In this document: positions 34,154 to 46,438 of the stretch, piece by piece
Position numbering within the stretch: the stretch's first letter is position 1
Layout: each line of letters begins with the position of its first letter
From: Aquanectria penicillioides
Taxonomy: Eukaryota > Ascomycota > Sordariomycetes > Hypocreales > Nectriaceae
NCBI GenBank assembly: GCA_003415625.1
Contig: PYIU01000003.1
Location: forward strand, 4,092,001-4,156,000
Reading direction: 5' to 3'
Length of the DNA stretch: 64,000 nt
Position numbers and translations under genes: made by a program
The notes under the pieces: generated by a model
Databases searched by the model: none
Told to the model about the DNA's origin: nothing
The model's input: the letters and a program-made list of their open reading frames with translations, nothing else

Positions 34154-36908
34154 TTAATACTCCTCGTTCAAAACCTTCTTCAACTGACTCATTTCCTTGT
34201 CCCACTGGGAAATTTTTACCTGGCTCGCTTCAAGCTTGCCGAGGAGGAACGTGATCCGCCCTGCTGTCTCACCCGTTTGGCGGGGCAAAGAGCCTAGGAG
34301 TGCCAACTCGGTCTCTACCTTGTCAATAGAGCGAACTTCAGCCTTTGACGCCTCTGTGAGAATATCTAGGTCCATTTTTGCCTTGAGAACCTGGTCACAC
34401 AGTAATACGGCGAACGCGGCCTGGTGGAGGGGTTTACCAGCAGTAATAGTCTGAGGACGACCCTGGTGAGACTTGACGGTGATCAGTTCGGCACTGGCGA
34501 GGCTATCAAGGGCGGTTTCAGCATCAATTGAAGACGAGGAGAAGGGCGAGGACAGAAGGATTTGGTTGTAGCGTAAAGAAGAGTTCTGAGAAAGCGACTT
34601 GATAAGATGCCACGCCTGTTGTGCGGTCCACTTGCTTTCCGAGTCTGAAGACTTGCCAAGGAGGAACATTCGAACGATATCTGTAGCCGTTTCATTGACA
34701 ATTTCTTTGACAGCCTGCTTAGGCGTCTGACCAGTCCGAAGGCGGCGGGCAAGAAACTCCAAGTCGGTGAGTCGACCACCAAGAGTATTGATGCACTCAT
34801 CAAGCTCTGCCAAATCAGGGCGTCGCATAGGCCGCTTTTCAGTGTCCTCCTGTTCCGCTTTAATCTCTTCATCTGCAATTTGATCCTTGAGGCGACTGAT
34901 GACAAACTTCTTAGCCACGTCGGGCGCGAGGTCACCTAATGATACAGTACGGAACAGACGATCTGGAAGAGCCTTGGCCAGTGGTTTCGAATAGGCTGAA
35001 TCGGTAGTGAGGAAGATAACGTGCGCAACGTTGTTTGTGACCACAGACGCAGCCCATTCGGCAATCTTCTCGTACACAAGGCCGTTCTCTTCATTCTTGT
35101 GAAGGAAGTTGTCGATAACAACAACTGGTCGACGTTCGGGGTGGGCCTCGAGATAGGCATCGTCAGCTAGGTTGGCGTCGCTATCCTGCTTCGTTCGGTC
35201 CGAGACTGCAGCACCCTTGAGAGCAGACATGGTGGTGTGTAGAATCTTGTTGAGCTGAGACTCGAGCGTTTCGGAGAATCCAGCCTTAACTCCTGTCGTG
35301 CTCTGCACGGCGAGGTCAACCATGCTGCTTATACTGTTGGCCCATGAGAAGATGGGGCGATATCCGACAGCAGCAGCAAGCCGCTTGATGGTGGCTGCTT
35401 CTCCTCTGGCTTCAACGATGGGGCGACAATCCAGCTTGAGAACATTTTTCCGTCCCTCCAGCGACTGATTCATAATCATCTCAACTTTACCAGATCCTTT
35501 GGGGCCGGTGACGACGATGAATGTGTCCGATGTCTCGTCCAGCCAAGAATGCACCTGATCGATAACATCGCGTCGATGTTTCCAGACCGTACCGAGGTTG
35601 TCACCCTGATCCTTTCGGCCTCCGAGAGAGAAATTGCCAGTTTGCTTTTTAAACCATTTGTAAATCTTAGAGTCCTTGATGTCTAGAGAGCGTTGGACAT
35701 GAATCTTGACAAAGAACTCGCGGATAGGGTCAAAAACAACCACTGAGAGACCAGCTAGCAGAGCAGCAATGATGGGAAGGACAACGCGGGGGTGGCTCGT
35801 CAACCAATCCCAGATGCTGTGAGCTTTGACGCGCTTTTCGTAGGACACACGGAGCTTCGTCCCATTCTTGCCCCCTCCTAAAGCCTCATTGACAACAAAG
35901 CCATGCAAGCAGTTGCGGGCCATGATAGCATCCCTTGTTAGAGGAAACCCGAGGTGGGCATAGCGAGGAACCACCTTGGAATCGGTAGGCTGAGGAAGGA
36001 TGTCGGCAATCTTTCCGTACTTGCGGAACAGAGTATAGAGCGTTTCTTCTGGGAGCTCCTCAGGAGCAGTGCCGGGATTGGGAGGTACGAACTCGATCTT
36101 TAAGAGGCTTGTGGGATAACGATAAAGATCTTCAAGCCATGGAGTGCCAAGAACCAGACGGGCGGTGACACCACGCCAGAGGCTATGCCATGGCTTAATC
36201 GGGTTTTCTTTGAGTCTCTTGGTCAAGGTGGCTGGCGGGGTTGTTAGCATGGGCCACGCCAAAAAAAAAAGTAGTTGAAGAAGCCTTTTCTTACCCTCAA
36301 TTTCTGCAGGGTCGATGTTGGCATCGTGCTTGAACTTGACGTAGGCACCACCGTCCTTGAGGCGTGGGAGGATCTCAGTGACTTTGATGGGCAGGTCCTC
36401 GGGAATCGCTGTCTTCACGAGACGAATTGGGTCTAGAATGCCAAGGGAAGAGCTTTCGAAGCGCTTCAGCAGGTCCGAGACGTCATGATCAGTGTTCCAT
36501 GGGCGGAAAAGAACAGTAGTAAGCTTGAGAGGGAAGATGTCTTTGGTTCCAATTAGTACAAGGAAAGTAGTGACACCAAGACAAATAGTAGAACTGACTG
36601 TCAAAGAAGAGAATGGACTCATTGGTGGACACTGCGATATGCCCAGAAGTGTCACCGTCTGGTTCGGGTGCAGAAGAGAGAGGACCTGAAGAAGCAGACG
36701 AAGAGGAAGGATCCAGAGATGCCGTGCTCTCCCAGGCGCGAGCAGCAGCACCAAACCTAGGGATCACGGAGTTGTCATTGTGGTGACGAAAGAGCGACGC
36801 TGCTGCTAGACCTATGGGCAGAGGGGAGGGAGTCAACGGTGAAGTGCAAGAGGAAGCCAGAAGTGGGCGACGCGCCACGAGGAGCGCCAGGCCTCGTCTG
36901 GAAATCAT
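34154..36908 (-). CDS. yme2: Mitochondrial escape protein 2 (YME2), inner-membrane AAA-like protein
   Basis: Exons 36908-36599, 36540-36295 and 36231-34154 (introns 58 and 63 bp) encode 877 aa, frame intact. The N-terminus (MISRRGLALLVARRPLLASS) is Arg-rich without acids, as in mitochondrial presequences. NIFPLKLTTVLFRPWN opens the Yme2 domain. An RRM-like segment spans about 226-320 (KIEFVPPNPG, YTLFRKYGKIADI). One membrane span follows (about 334-352, VVLPIIAALLAGLSVVVF). Then comes an ATPase domain with Walker A GPKGSGK (428-434) and a hydrophobic-acid Walker B candidate (RPVVVIDNF). Yme2 affects nucleoid structure and DNA escape from mitochondria in yeast. It is divergent from the Emi1-like gene and convergent with mif2. 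Confidence 0.96.
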
Positions 36909-38352
36909 GGCGAGAGTGGCACGGCTGCGCGCATGCTAGGAGCAAGTCGGTGCGATTGCTCCAAAACCTGGCGGCGCCGCGGGGAGAAAGAGTGGGACAG
37001 ATGAAAAGAGAGGTGCAGGGTTGGATGAGAGAGAGGGAGAGAGAAAGGGAGCGAGAGGTTCTCAGTTCGGGTAGCTTCCTCGGTTGTCCAGATGAGGTCA
37101 TCCATGGGCATAAAATCAGACAACTACCGCGAGCTAAAAGCAGACAGCCGCTAACCCCACCTGAGGTCCGGGAGCTCACCAAATAGCCGGAAATCGATTA
37201 CTTGTGATTTTAAGCGACCCATTTTGGCGTGCTTGTCATTCTTCTTACATACTCCGTACCTTTTAGCGACTAATTGTCACGAGGGCTTGCGAAGATGCAG
37301 CATATCATCATGACAATCAATAAATTGTGGAACTCGACGTCATTTCGGATTCGCTGTGAAACAAACTCTTGCGCAGTCGACGCCTCGTTGTGAGACATGA
37401 ACAGGTCTCTCTGGGTTGCACAAACCTGGTTCATCGTGGATCGGCGAGTCACTCTGGGCGAATGCGATCGTGTATTAAATTGAGTAAAATTCCCCTTCTT
37501 ACAGAGCCAGGCAATTCGATTATTACCTGTATCCAATGAACTAACTTTCTTCCTTGTTTTCCCTTCAAATATAGCCATACCAGCATTCCCTGTCGAGGCG
37601 TCGATCCTCCCTTGAAACACGCTCGCACAGGACCGAACTAGGAGATTAGCAACCCCTCCTCTACAACATTTCCACACCCATAACAGGGTCACAGCAAGTG
37701 CTCATTCGGTGTTTCAACCACACGAGATGCACTAAATTTGAACCCAAAGAGAGTTGTAAATAATCCTGGGGTCATTTGAGCTCTTATATTATGAATTGAG
37801 CTTAGGTTTTAGAATAATATTAGGAATTGGAATATTTCTGCTGTAAAACTGAGTGCCCAACCTGCGACAAAATGGGTGTGTATTTCTCGTCTTGGGTGGT
37901 GCATATCTCGACCTTGATTCTTTGCTCCCATCGGCACTCCGGCAGATCTATTTTCCCGACGCGACCAGGCCATCATCACTGACGGTTGCGCACGCCGCGC
38001 CCGCCTTGGGGTCGCATCCAGAGGAAAAAAGAAGTCGACACAGCGCCTGAGAAATCCTCCCCGAAAGGAGGGTATCGCTTCCGTTGCCATTGGACAGCAG
38101 CCTGCTCCCGCATCTGCATCTGCATCTGCACCCGCGCCTACAACGCTCTTGTCACGAGACAATTCCTTTTGTCCTGATACGAGTACCTGGGTTTCCCCGC
38201 CTCTACCGTATCAGTTGCTTTTCGTCTTCTCCTCTCTTCCTAGTTTTTAGCTTGCAGAGTTGCAGTCTGAGAACCCCGCGACATCGATCCTACGTCAATT
38301 GGACAAATTCACACATTTGAACCTTATAGAGAACCACCGCATCACAATCACC
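36909..38352. other. Divergent intergenic region
   Basis: Between yme2 and the Emi1-like gene. It contains a GA-rich tract near 37025-37060 and an A/T-rich part near 37740-37850. It ends in a C/T-rich leader, with an acceptor-like TTAGCTTGCAG near 38256, before the next start. No gene supported. Confidence 0.5.
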
Positions 38353-39057
38353 ATGGGTTGGCTCTGGGCTTCTTCATCTTCTGCCGAGAAGGCACCAACG
38401 CGCGACGTCAAGGAGCTCACCCCTCCATCAACCTCCACTCCAGCCTCGACCTCCTCCAACCCCTCCGACCAATCCATCGATCCTGAAATACAAAAGTTCC
38501 TTGATCTTCTAAACGCGAAGCCCGAACCTTCTTCTTCGACCCCGTCGTCATCACCGTCCTCACAAAACCCATCCGACCAATCCTCATCTCCTTCCTCCTC
38601 CTCCTCCTCCTCCTCCTCCTCCTCCTCCTCCTCCTCCTCCTCCTCCTCAATATCGTCATGGTTCGCCCTCCGCTCCTCTCCCTCCTCGGGAATCGCAAGC
38701 AAGACCCCTATAGAGGCGCCCCCTGGCACAGACATCGCCGAATCCCTCCTGCCTACCGAAATGAGTTGTCGCCAGGCCTTTGACCAAGCATGGGCCTGCA
38801 ACTCGATGGGTGGCCAGTGGAACGCCGTCTACCGCTACGGCGAGATGCGATCTTGCAGTGAGCATTGGGATGATTTCTGGTTTTGCATGCGCACCAAGAG
38901 CTACGGCACCGAGATGCGCGAGAAGCTCATCCGTGATCACTACCGCAACAAGGAGTACGCCAAGTATGGCCCGAACAAGCCGAGCAGTGAGGATGTCTGG
39001 CAGAGCCGTGAGGAGAAGGTAAAACCGGGCTCCGTGTTCAATGAGCCCATCGAGTGA
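38353..39057 (+). CDS. emi1: Emi1-like DUF3128 protein with twin CX9C and poly-Ser tract
   Basis: An intronless 234 aa frame; ATG at 38353 in a good context (ACCATGG). Residues 1-135 are a Ser/Thr/Pro-rich, probably disordered region with a run of about 19 Ser. The C-terminal 100 residues form the DUF3128 domain: MSCRQAFDQAWACNSMGGQW and RSCSEHWDDFWFCMRTK. Cys139-X9-Cys149 and Cys168-X9-Cys178 form a twin CX9C pair, typical of small intermembrane-space proteins oxidised by Mia40. In yeast, Emi1 is a DUF3128 protein linked to early meiotic induction and respiratory function. A mitochondrial site is inferred from the twin CX9C. Confidence 0.9.
   Translation: MGWLWASSSSAEKAPTRDVKELTPPSTSTPASTSSNPSDQSIDPEIQKFLDLLNAKPEPSSSTPSSSPSSQNPSDQSSSPSSSSSSSSSSSSSSSSSSSISSWFALRSSPSSGIASKTPIEAPPGTDIAESLLPTEMSCRQAFDQAWACNSMGGQWNAVYRYGEMRSCSEHWDDFWFCMRTKSYGTEMREKLIRDHYRNKEYAKYGPNKPSSEDVWQSREEKVKPGSVFNEPIE
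38594..38648. repeat. TCC trinucleotide microsatellite inside the Emi1-like gene
   Basis: About 18 tandem TCC units encode the Ser run. Units of three keep the frame, so length can vary without breaking the protein. Confidence 0.95.
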
Positions 39058-39720
39058 TGTGCAAACAAAGAATCTTGGCAGCTATGACCCTAGCATATTT
39101 GGATTTTTTTCGAAACGGACGACAGTTGTTCGTACCTGTACCTTAGTTGGAATGACCCTGTGGACTTTCGAAGAGATACCTTCCACATCTATCACGATTA
39201 CTACTGCATTATTTAACAGAGATACTCCTTTCATAATGAATGAATTTTCAATTGGCTTTAACTATTCCTTATCCATAGGGAAATAAACGCCCGTCAATTC
39301 CTCCACGGTCTTATCACAGATCCAAACGACCAACCGCCGACACATGGTCGTGCCCTTGATCGGATGAATGGACACTTGAAGCCTTACTCTCCAACATTAG
39401 CGCATGAGCATCCCTAATCCATTTTCAATCAATATATTCGATGTTTACGGACGCATTTGTAAACTTCACATTTGGAAAGACACAGTGACGGTTTTTTTTC
39501 AAGTTCTTGAATTTATTGATCCATTGATTCATTAAAGTACAAACCCAGGTAAACCACCTAGCTTTTCCCTGTTCGTAACCGTGAAATGCGTAAACAAAGC
39601 TAAAAAAAAAAAAAAGTCTAATCATTTCATCATCCCTCGATTACCCCTAGCCTCCGCATCATACATGGATGCATGACCAATCTGGAAGTCGAGACTGATG
39701 TCGTTGGGGTATCAAAGAAT
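39058..39720. other. 3' region between convergent genes
   Basis: Between the Emi1-like gene and hsp70; A/T-rich, with an A13 run near 39602-39614. No gene seen. Confidence 0.5.
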
Positions 39721-41808
39721 TTAGTCGACCTCCTCAACGGTGGGGCCGTCATCGCCACCACGGGGAGCGCCAGGGCCACCAGCGCCGGGGAAGCCGCCGG
39801 GAGCAGCACCGGGCATGCCACCAGGGGGAGCACCCTCAGCACCGTAGAACTTCATCATGATGGGGTTGGCAATACCCTCAAGCTCCTTCTGGTGCTCCTC
39901 GTACTCCTCACGAGTGGCCTGCTGGTTGTCATCGAGCCAGGCAACGACCTTGTCGATCTCAGTCTTGAGGGTCTCCTTGTCAGCGGCCTCAATCTTCTCC
40001 TCGACCTTGGGGTCGGAGAGGGTGTTGCGGAGAGAGTAGGCATAGGACTCAAGACCGTTCTTGGCAGAGACACGGCGGCCCTCAGCCTCATCCTCCTCCT
40101 TGAACTTCTCGGCGTCAGCAAGCATGCGCTCGATATCCTCCTTGGAGAGGCGGCCCTTGTCGTTGGTGATGACAATCTTGTTGGACTTGCCAGTGCCCTT
40201 CTCGACGGCGGAGACGTTCATGATTCCGTTGGCATCAAGATCGAAGGTGACCTCAATCTGGGGAACACCACGGGGGGCAGGGGGAATGCCAGTAAGCTCG
40301 AACTTGCCGAGAAGGTTGTTGTCCTTGGTGCGCTGGCGCTCACCCTCGTAGACCTGGATGAGGACACCGGGCTGGTTGTCGGAGAAGGTGGAGAAGACCT
40401 CGGACTTCTTGGTGGGAATGGTGGTGTTGCGGGGGATGAGCTTGGTCATCATGCCACCAGCAGTCTCGATACCGAGAGAGAGGGGAGCGACATCGAGAAG
40501 CAGGATCTCGCTGGTGGACTTGGAGGAGGTGTCACCAGACAGGATAGCGGCCTGGACGGCAGCACCGTAGGCAACGGCTTCATCGGGGTTGATGGACTTG
40601 TTGGGCTCCTTGCCGTTGAAGTAGTCGGTAATGAGCTTCTGGACACGGGGGATACGGGTAGAGCCACCGACGAGGACGATCTCGTGGACGAGGGACTTGT
40701 CGATCTTGGCGTCAGCAAGGACACGGTCGACGGGCTGGAGGGTAGATCGGAAGAGGTCCTGGCAAAGCTCCTCAAAACGAGCTCGGGTGATGGAGGTGTA
40801 GAAGTCGATACCCTCGAAAAGAGAGTCGATCTCAATTGAGGTCTGAGCGGAGGAAGAGAGAGTTCGCTTGGCACGCTCGCAAGCAGTGCGGAGACGTCGA
40901 AGAGCACGAACGTTGGTAGAGAGATCCTTCTGTTTTGAGTTAGCAATTGGTCTCGAAGATATGGAATATGGATTTCAAATACCTTATGTTTCCTTTTGAA
41001 TTCATTGACGAAGTGGTTGACGAGACGGTTATCGAAATCCTCGCCACCCAAGTGAGTGTCACCAGCAGTAGACTTGACCTCGAAGATACCCTCCTCAATG
41101 GTGAGGAGAGAGACATCGAAGGTACCACCACCAAGATCGAAGATCAGGACGTTGCGCTCACCCTCGATCTTCTTGTCAAGACCATAGGCGATAGCGGCAG
41201 CGGTAGGCTCGTTGATGATTCGGAGAACGTTAAGGCCGGCAATGAGACCAGCATCCTTGGTAGCCTGACGCTGGCTGTCGTTGAAGTAGGCGGGGACAGT
41301 GACGACAGCGTTGTTGACGGTCTCACCGAGGTAGGCCTCAGCGGTCTCACGCATCTTGGTAAGAACCATGGAGGAGATCTCCTCGGGGGTGAAGTTCTTG
41401 GTCTCGCCCTTGAACTCAACCTCGATAACAGGCTTGCCACCTTTGTCAATGATCTTGAAGGGGAAGTGCTTCATATCGGCCTGGACCTCGGCGTCGCTGA
41501 ACTTGCGGCCAATCAATCGCTTGGCGTCGAAGACGGTGTTCTGGGGGTTCATGGCGACCTGGTTCTTGGCGGCATCACCGATAAGACGCTCGGTGTCGGT
41601 GAAACCGACGAAAGAGGGGGTAGTTCGGTTACCCTGGTCATTGGCAATGATATCACATCTGAAATAAAAGTTAGCAACTTTGTTTCGCCTTGCAAAAAAA
41701 GACCCCCGTGTTCAGAATGAAGGGGGGAAAAAAGACTTACCGATCCTCGCGGAAGATACCCACGCAGGAGTACGTGGTACCCAGATCGATACCGACGGCG
41801 GGAGCCAT
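39721..41808 (-). CDS. hsp70: Cytosolic Hsp70 chaperone (Ssa type)
   Basis: Exons 41808-41741, 41658-40983 and 40929-39721 (introns 82 and 53 bp) give 650 aa, the usual Ssa length, with no frame break. All three Hsp70 signatures are visible: [12 protein letters not shown] at the N-terminus, [14 protein letters not shown] and [15 protein letters not shown]. The substrate-binding domain ([20 protein letters not shown]) and a Gly/Pro/Met-rich tail follow. The tail ends in EEVD, the cytosolic TPR-co-chaperone docking motif, so this is neither the ER nor the mitochondrial paralogue. It binds and refolds proteins with J-proteins and nucleotide exchange factors. Confidence 0.98.
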
Positions 41809-44800
41809 TTTGTGTGAGAGAAAATGCGATGAGAAAACGGAAAAAAAGGAAAGGAAGAAGAGGTGCTTCAAAAAGAGTCGGGAAGTGTTTGAAGACTTCT
41901 TTTTGGGGGTATTGGGAGAGTGATGTTTTGGAAAAAGAAGAGTTGTGGTGCAGTGGTTGGGAGAGGATCTAAATAAAGGCGGGTGCCAAGGTTCGATGCG
42001 GTTCTGCGTTGTTCCAAAGGAGCCCACACCAGCTTGAGTGCAGGGGCCCAGGAACCCTCTAGCAGGGCAACGAAGCATCTGCGAGCACCTGGAAGAGCCG
42101 GTGGGCCACTAGAAGGCCCCAGCAACCAGAGAAACAGGGGGAAAGCCTGGCGCTTGCCGTTTGTTTGTCTGCAGTGGCTTCTGGGTGATTCCCCAAAAAA
42201 GTGGCACCTGGCGATTGCGCTCCGTTTGCGTGGTGTTTTCTACGTCTCGTTGCGATGCTGTGCCCGTTCTTCTCGTTGATGTCATCCTAGAAAATTTCCA
42301 TCGCGGGGCAGCGGGCGGGGTGTGGTGGCCAGGGCAATCCCAGTGCCCAGAGGTGCCGGGTACCTTGGCGCTCGGGCACTGAGCCAGCACCTGTGCATTT
42401 CAGCCTGCGCCTGTCCCAGCTGCACACAGGCACACGGCAGCCTCAAACAGGCTGAACGACGCCTGCGGCGACTTGTACGGTTGTACCTGGTACTTTGCCC
42501 CACCTCTGGCAACCTGCCTTTTGGAGGGGAGGGAGGGGTGAGCAGCCTGGAGGGGCCTGGAGGGAGCTCTCCCTCGCCTCCCTCTTTCTGTCTGCCCGTC
42601 CTGCTTTCTGTGCCCCTCTTCGCCTCCCTTGCGCATCCTCCCATCCTCCTTGGTGTTCTAAGTCTCTATTTTCTATGGTGTTCTAGGATCTGCACTTGGT
42701 TTGGCGTTGGCGCTGGTGTCCCCCCCCCATTACCCGTCGGTACAGTACATCACGGCACCTTACCTAAACTCTGGCTGACTCCGAGTGGCCCCTCACTCAA
42801 TCCTATTCATGGACATTCGGCGGCGTCATGATTTCTAGCGTGGCAACAGCCCAAAACTGTGCAAAAAGGGGGCCGCAATCAATCAATTCCTTCCATGCAG
42901 GCAGCGCCAAGGTACTTCTGTAGGTACGCAGTCGTTGCCTCAAGCTTCCTGTTCGGGCGGGCTGACATTACCTGGCGCTTCGCTGTTGGCAGAGCTGGGA
43001 GGCAAGGTTAAGGTGCAACACAATTGCAAGCAGCTCTCGAGCGCAAGCGTACGAATACGTGGATACATTCCCACCTCCCACTCCCGGGACGCATTGTGCT
43101 GCACTGCCCCTGGTTAGATTTCGCCTTGCTCCATTATGCTCCTCTTGCCTCGCCTCTCGTCGCTTCGCCTCGCCAAGGCAGCTTGTGTCGCCTGCGTACC
43201 CAACTGAATGTCCAGGCCGCTACTGGGTAGCTGTCAAGATTGCATGTTGCCTGGAAATTTTTTTTGATGGAGCTTTCTTGGGGCTTCCACTGCGCTCTGT
43301 GGGTGGGTGGGGAGGTGGGAGGTTCCATTGGAGGGGTGTCCGCCCGCTGGGGTCGGCGGTGGCGTGGCAACCTACCTGGAACTTTCGGCGAGCTTTTTCG
43401 CTGCCCAATAGAGTGGCGGGCCAACCAGCCTGGCCGCCATTGATGGCTGTTGAATTCAATCTCTGTGACCCTTTTTTTTTTTCTCCCGCCTATTGTCTTG
43501 GCTCTCGTTGGCTTTGCGACTTGGGACCTCGGACCCGGTCTCGTTGCTGGGGCTTGCCCCTGTTTGAGTCGCCGGGTCTCCTTCCTATGCCGTCCCTGTC
43601 CCAGTTATCCGACGTCAATTCGTTGCTGATGCTACGCTGCTCCAACGACCACAGTCTCAGTGACGGCCTGCCGGACCAAGGCTCTGTGGCTGTTGAGATT
43701 CTGTTGCGTTGCGGCTGAAGTGCGACATCTTTTGCCCCTCACTGTGGCTTGACCGCCTGTCGTTGTGTCTCAATACACGGTTCACTAGGACAATGGGTCA
43801 GCATTATCAGAAGGCCGGCTTGCTGTGGACGCTTGCTTACTGATCAACCAGCTCTGCATGGTAAGCCTTTTAGGTTTACCACTGAGTCCACTGTTAGTCG
43901 TCTACACATGATGAATGACAATGAGGTAAGGTGAAAGGAAATGTTCAAGTGAGATGCCAAGCGGGGCAGCCTGTATACGGCGAGCAGGGGACACATGATT
44001 AGGCACCATCGATGTCCCATACCATCCGGGTCGACTCCGACCTACATGCTAGTGATGCTACTGGCAGCTTTACAGTCTTTCTTGTCGCGGAAGCTGTCCA
44101 AATCGGTCGCATTTGGAGAGGATAACGAAGGGCCCACACCGATAGGGGGTGGTGTATCTACCTCATCTTGGATCCTTGTGTCTTGATTCTTGATTCTTGA
44201 CAGGTCATCGGCCCGTTCCTTAATTCTCTTTTTGCGCTCTGCGTGCAGTTAGCCAAAGCATAACCACCTGTCAAAGTCTCCTCCACCTTGCTTCGTGCTT
44301 CAATATCCCACACGCAAGAGTGCCTCAACCACAGCTTGTCAGCCAGCCATAACCAAAGCTACATGTCAGGGAGTGTCAGAGACAGCTGGCCTTTGGCTGA
44401 GACTCGCCATCCGCCATTTTCTCAAGACAAATAACAATCACAGAGACCCTGGCCGTGTCTTGTTCCAATGATATTCTATTCCGGCACAGCACGGCAGGGC
44501 TACCGTGCACCATGTTCATTCGATCCCTCGCTGCCCAACGTAATACCTCGTGCACCTATCTATCCTCTCTATCCGCTGTCCACTTGCAGTCCCAAAAAGA
44601 AGGGACCCGAAAAAGAAAAGTCGTCGACGTAAGAATCGCACGATACCGGCACTGCAGGCCCAGATGCCACTCAAATGTTACCCCAGAATGCCAGGATCAT
44701 GGCACCTCGCGCCGCCACAAGATCGATCGACCCAAATTACTCGCTCGTCGTAGAAGGAAAAGAGATCAAAAGAAAACGAGACGATGCATCCGACACTTGC

Positions 44801-44973
44801 CGGGAATTTTCCTAACCATGCCATATCCTTCTTCATACTCGTCATAGAGAACCCAAGATATCCGCCCTGTCTACACGAATCCAACATCGCCTGCAGACTT
44901 CCAGAGCCTGAATGTGCCCAGCATACTGAGGCCAAGAAATCAACCAACGCCTGTGTGCCGCCTGTCGGGCATC
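41809..44973. other. hsp70 promoter side plus gene-free stretch
   Basis: About 3.2 kb without a supported gene. The hsp70 leader (41809-41950) is A/G-rich on the + strand, hence C/T-rich on the coding strand. Farther right are C/T-rich patches (42540-42650) and T runs near 43480. A 219-codon frame at 43059-43718 has no conserved sequence and is not called. Confidence 0.5.
41970..41977 (-). promoter_or_regulatory. TATA-like element of hsp70
   Basis: TTTATTTA on the coding strand, about 165 bp before the start codon. An AGGGG stress-element core also lies at 42042-42046. I could not find a clean run of three GAA/TTC heat-shock units. Confidence 0.3.
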
Positions 44974-45798
44974 TCAATGGCTTGCCACGAAGCCAGCCAG
45001 ATTCTCCTCCCGAATCAACACCATCTGCTTGTCCGCCATTCTCGAGCTCGTCTCGGTTGTCGACCCGCCCAGCCAACCACTCCATATCTTCTGCATCACG
45101 TTATCGCTGCTCATCAACTTGCTGCCCCGCACGTCGTCTGCGTCCCTGTCCTCCACCGTCAGCAGCAGCCGCTCCACGGCCGCGAATCCATCCACAACGT
45201 GCCACAGGCACCCGAAGATCTGGTCGCTCTCCTGCTGCGGGTAGCCCAGCTCCCCAAATGCGCAGGCAACGTGCTTTACCCGCCGGGTGTCTTCGCGCCG
45301 CATGAAGTATACCATCGGTGAGTTGAATCCGTACGAGTCGTAGGCCTCCAGCTCTCCTCGCAGGTAGATGGTGTCTACGGCAAAGTTGAACCACACCCGT
45401 GCCGGCCGCGACACTGGCGTGTCGGATAATAGCTTCGAAATGCGCCAGCTAAACGACAGCTCGTAATGCTGCAGCGCCAGGTATCGCGCCTCCTTGTTGA
45501 CATGCAGCAGGACGGGGATGGCTTTACCGTGCGTCCGCGAGTCGAGTTCTTGTCGTCGCTGAGGAAGCCGCTCGTCACATTGGAGGCAGCACGCAATGAT
45601 GATCCGCGGCTGGATCAAGCACGACCATATTTTCAGTCGCAGCTCAGGGGGAAGATTCCCAAACTGAGGAAATGCGGTGAGTGTGGGTGTCACCGTCGGT
45701 TGGGATCCAGTCGACGTCAGACCGTCGTCGAAAATGCGGAACTCGAGCCAGAACCTCGGGTTTGGGCTTTGGTCTTCTTCGATAACACTCACGCTCAT
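44974..45798 (-). CDS. 2EXR domain protein
   Basis: An intronless 274 aa frame with ATG at 45798. After about 40 residues, FPQFGNLPPELRLKIWSCLIQPRIIIACC is the 2EXR opening, an F-box-like fungal domain. The rest follows the usual order: VLLHVNKEARYLALQHYELSFS, a WFNFAVDTIYL strand and VKHVACAF. These proteins are numerous and variable in Pezizomycotina; their function is unknown, and an adaptor role is only a guess. The gene shares its strand with the MFS gene upstream of it. Confidence 0.85.
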   Translation of the reverse strand: MSVSVIEEDQSPNPRFWLEFRIFDDGLTSTGSQPTVTPTLTAFPQFGNLPPELRLKIWSCLIQPRIIIACCLQCDERLPQRRQELDSRTHGKAIPVLLHVNKEARYLALQHYELSFSWRISKLLSDTPVSRPARVWFNFAVDTIYLRGELEAYDSYGFNSPMVYFMRREDTRRVKHVACAFGELGYPQQESDQIFGCLWHVVDGFAAVERLLLTVEDRDADDVRGSKLMSSDNVMQKIWSGWLGGSTTETSSRMADKQMVLIREENLAGFVASH

Positions 45799-46438
45799 GG
45801 TTCAAGTTAGAAAACGTGGCCCAATTGTGCCCCAAAAGAAAGGTGAAAGGATATTCAGTTGGGGTAGTTGAGAACCGACATGTCTGGCCGAGGGCGAGAT
45901 AAAATAGGACGCGCGCATCCATGCTCATAGGCTGGGTGAGGTGCCGGCTGTAGTCAGGCGATTATCATCCAGGTGAGTCAAGTCCTACCGCCTCGACACG
46001 CCAACTTGTAATTATTCCGTTCCAATTTATTCTACTATGGGCACAGCTGGCAGATCAAATCACGTAAAGTTATGACCCGAAAACCAAGGGAATTATTATC
46101 GTAGACAAATCGCGGCTTCGAGGGGAATTCATCTTAGAATCGCCGATCTCGGCATTCGTTCGGAGTTGGCTTCCGTCGGGAGCGGGTGCCGGTAACTCAT
46201 ATTTAGGCATGAGATCTTGATAAACGAAGATTTAACAATGGCATGGCAGAGCCCGAAATGGGCAGGTATTGAATTTTTAGCTCCCATAAAAATTAAAAAT
46301 AAAAAGCAAAAGGGTATATCTATGATGCAGCTCTATCATGTGTATCCCAGGCAAGACTATCTATGTATCGCTCTCATTCATTCGTTTCAGTGAACAAACC
46401 CAATCTCAATCTCGTGATCTTATCCACACGATTATTCT
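45799..46438. other. A/T-rich spacer
   Basis: Between the 2EXR start and the end of the MFS gene. About 46000-46330 is A/T-rich (for example AAAATTAAAAATAAAAA near 46288). No gene seen. Confidence 0.5.

Noticed and set aside
39673..40839. 388-codon + strand frame opposite hsp70
   Set aside because: A shadow frame caused by strong codon bias of hsp70 on the minus strand.
41809..42400. Heat-shock element array in the hsp70 promoter
   Set aside because: GAA and TTC triplets occur but never three in the correct 2-base spacing; one near-match at about 42290 is off by one.
43059..43718. 219-codon open frame on the + strand
   Set aside because: Composition follows C/T-rich DNA; no domain, and other frames in the same DNA are also open.
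46000..46330. A/T-rich patch as a mutated (RIP-affected) transposon
   Set aside because: Only about 300 bp, with no terminal repeats or transposase-like frame.
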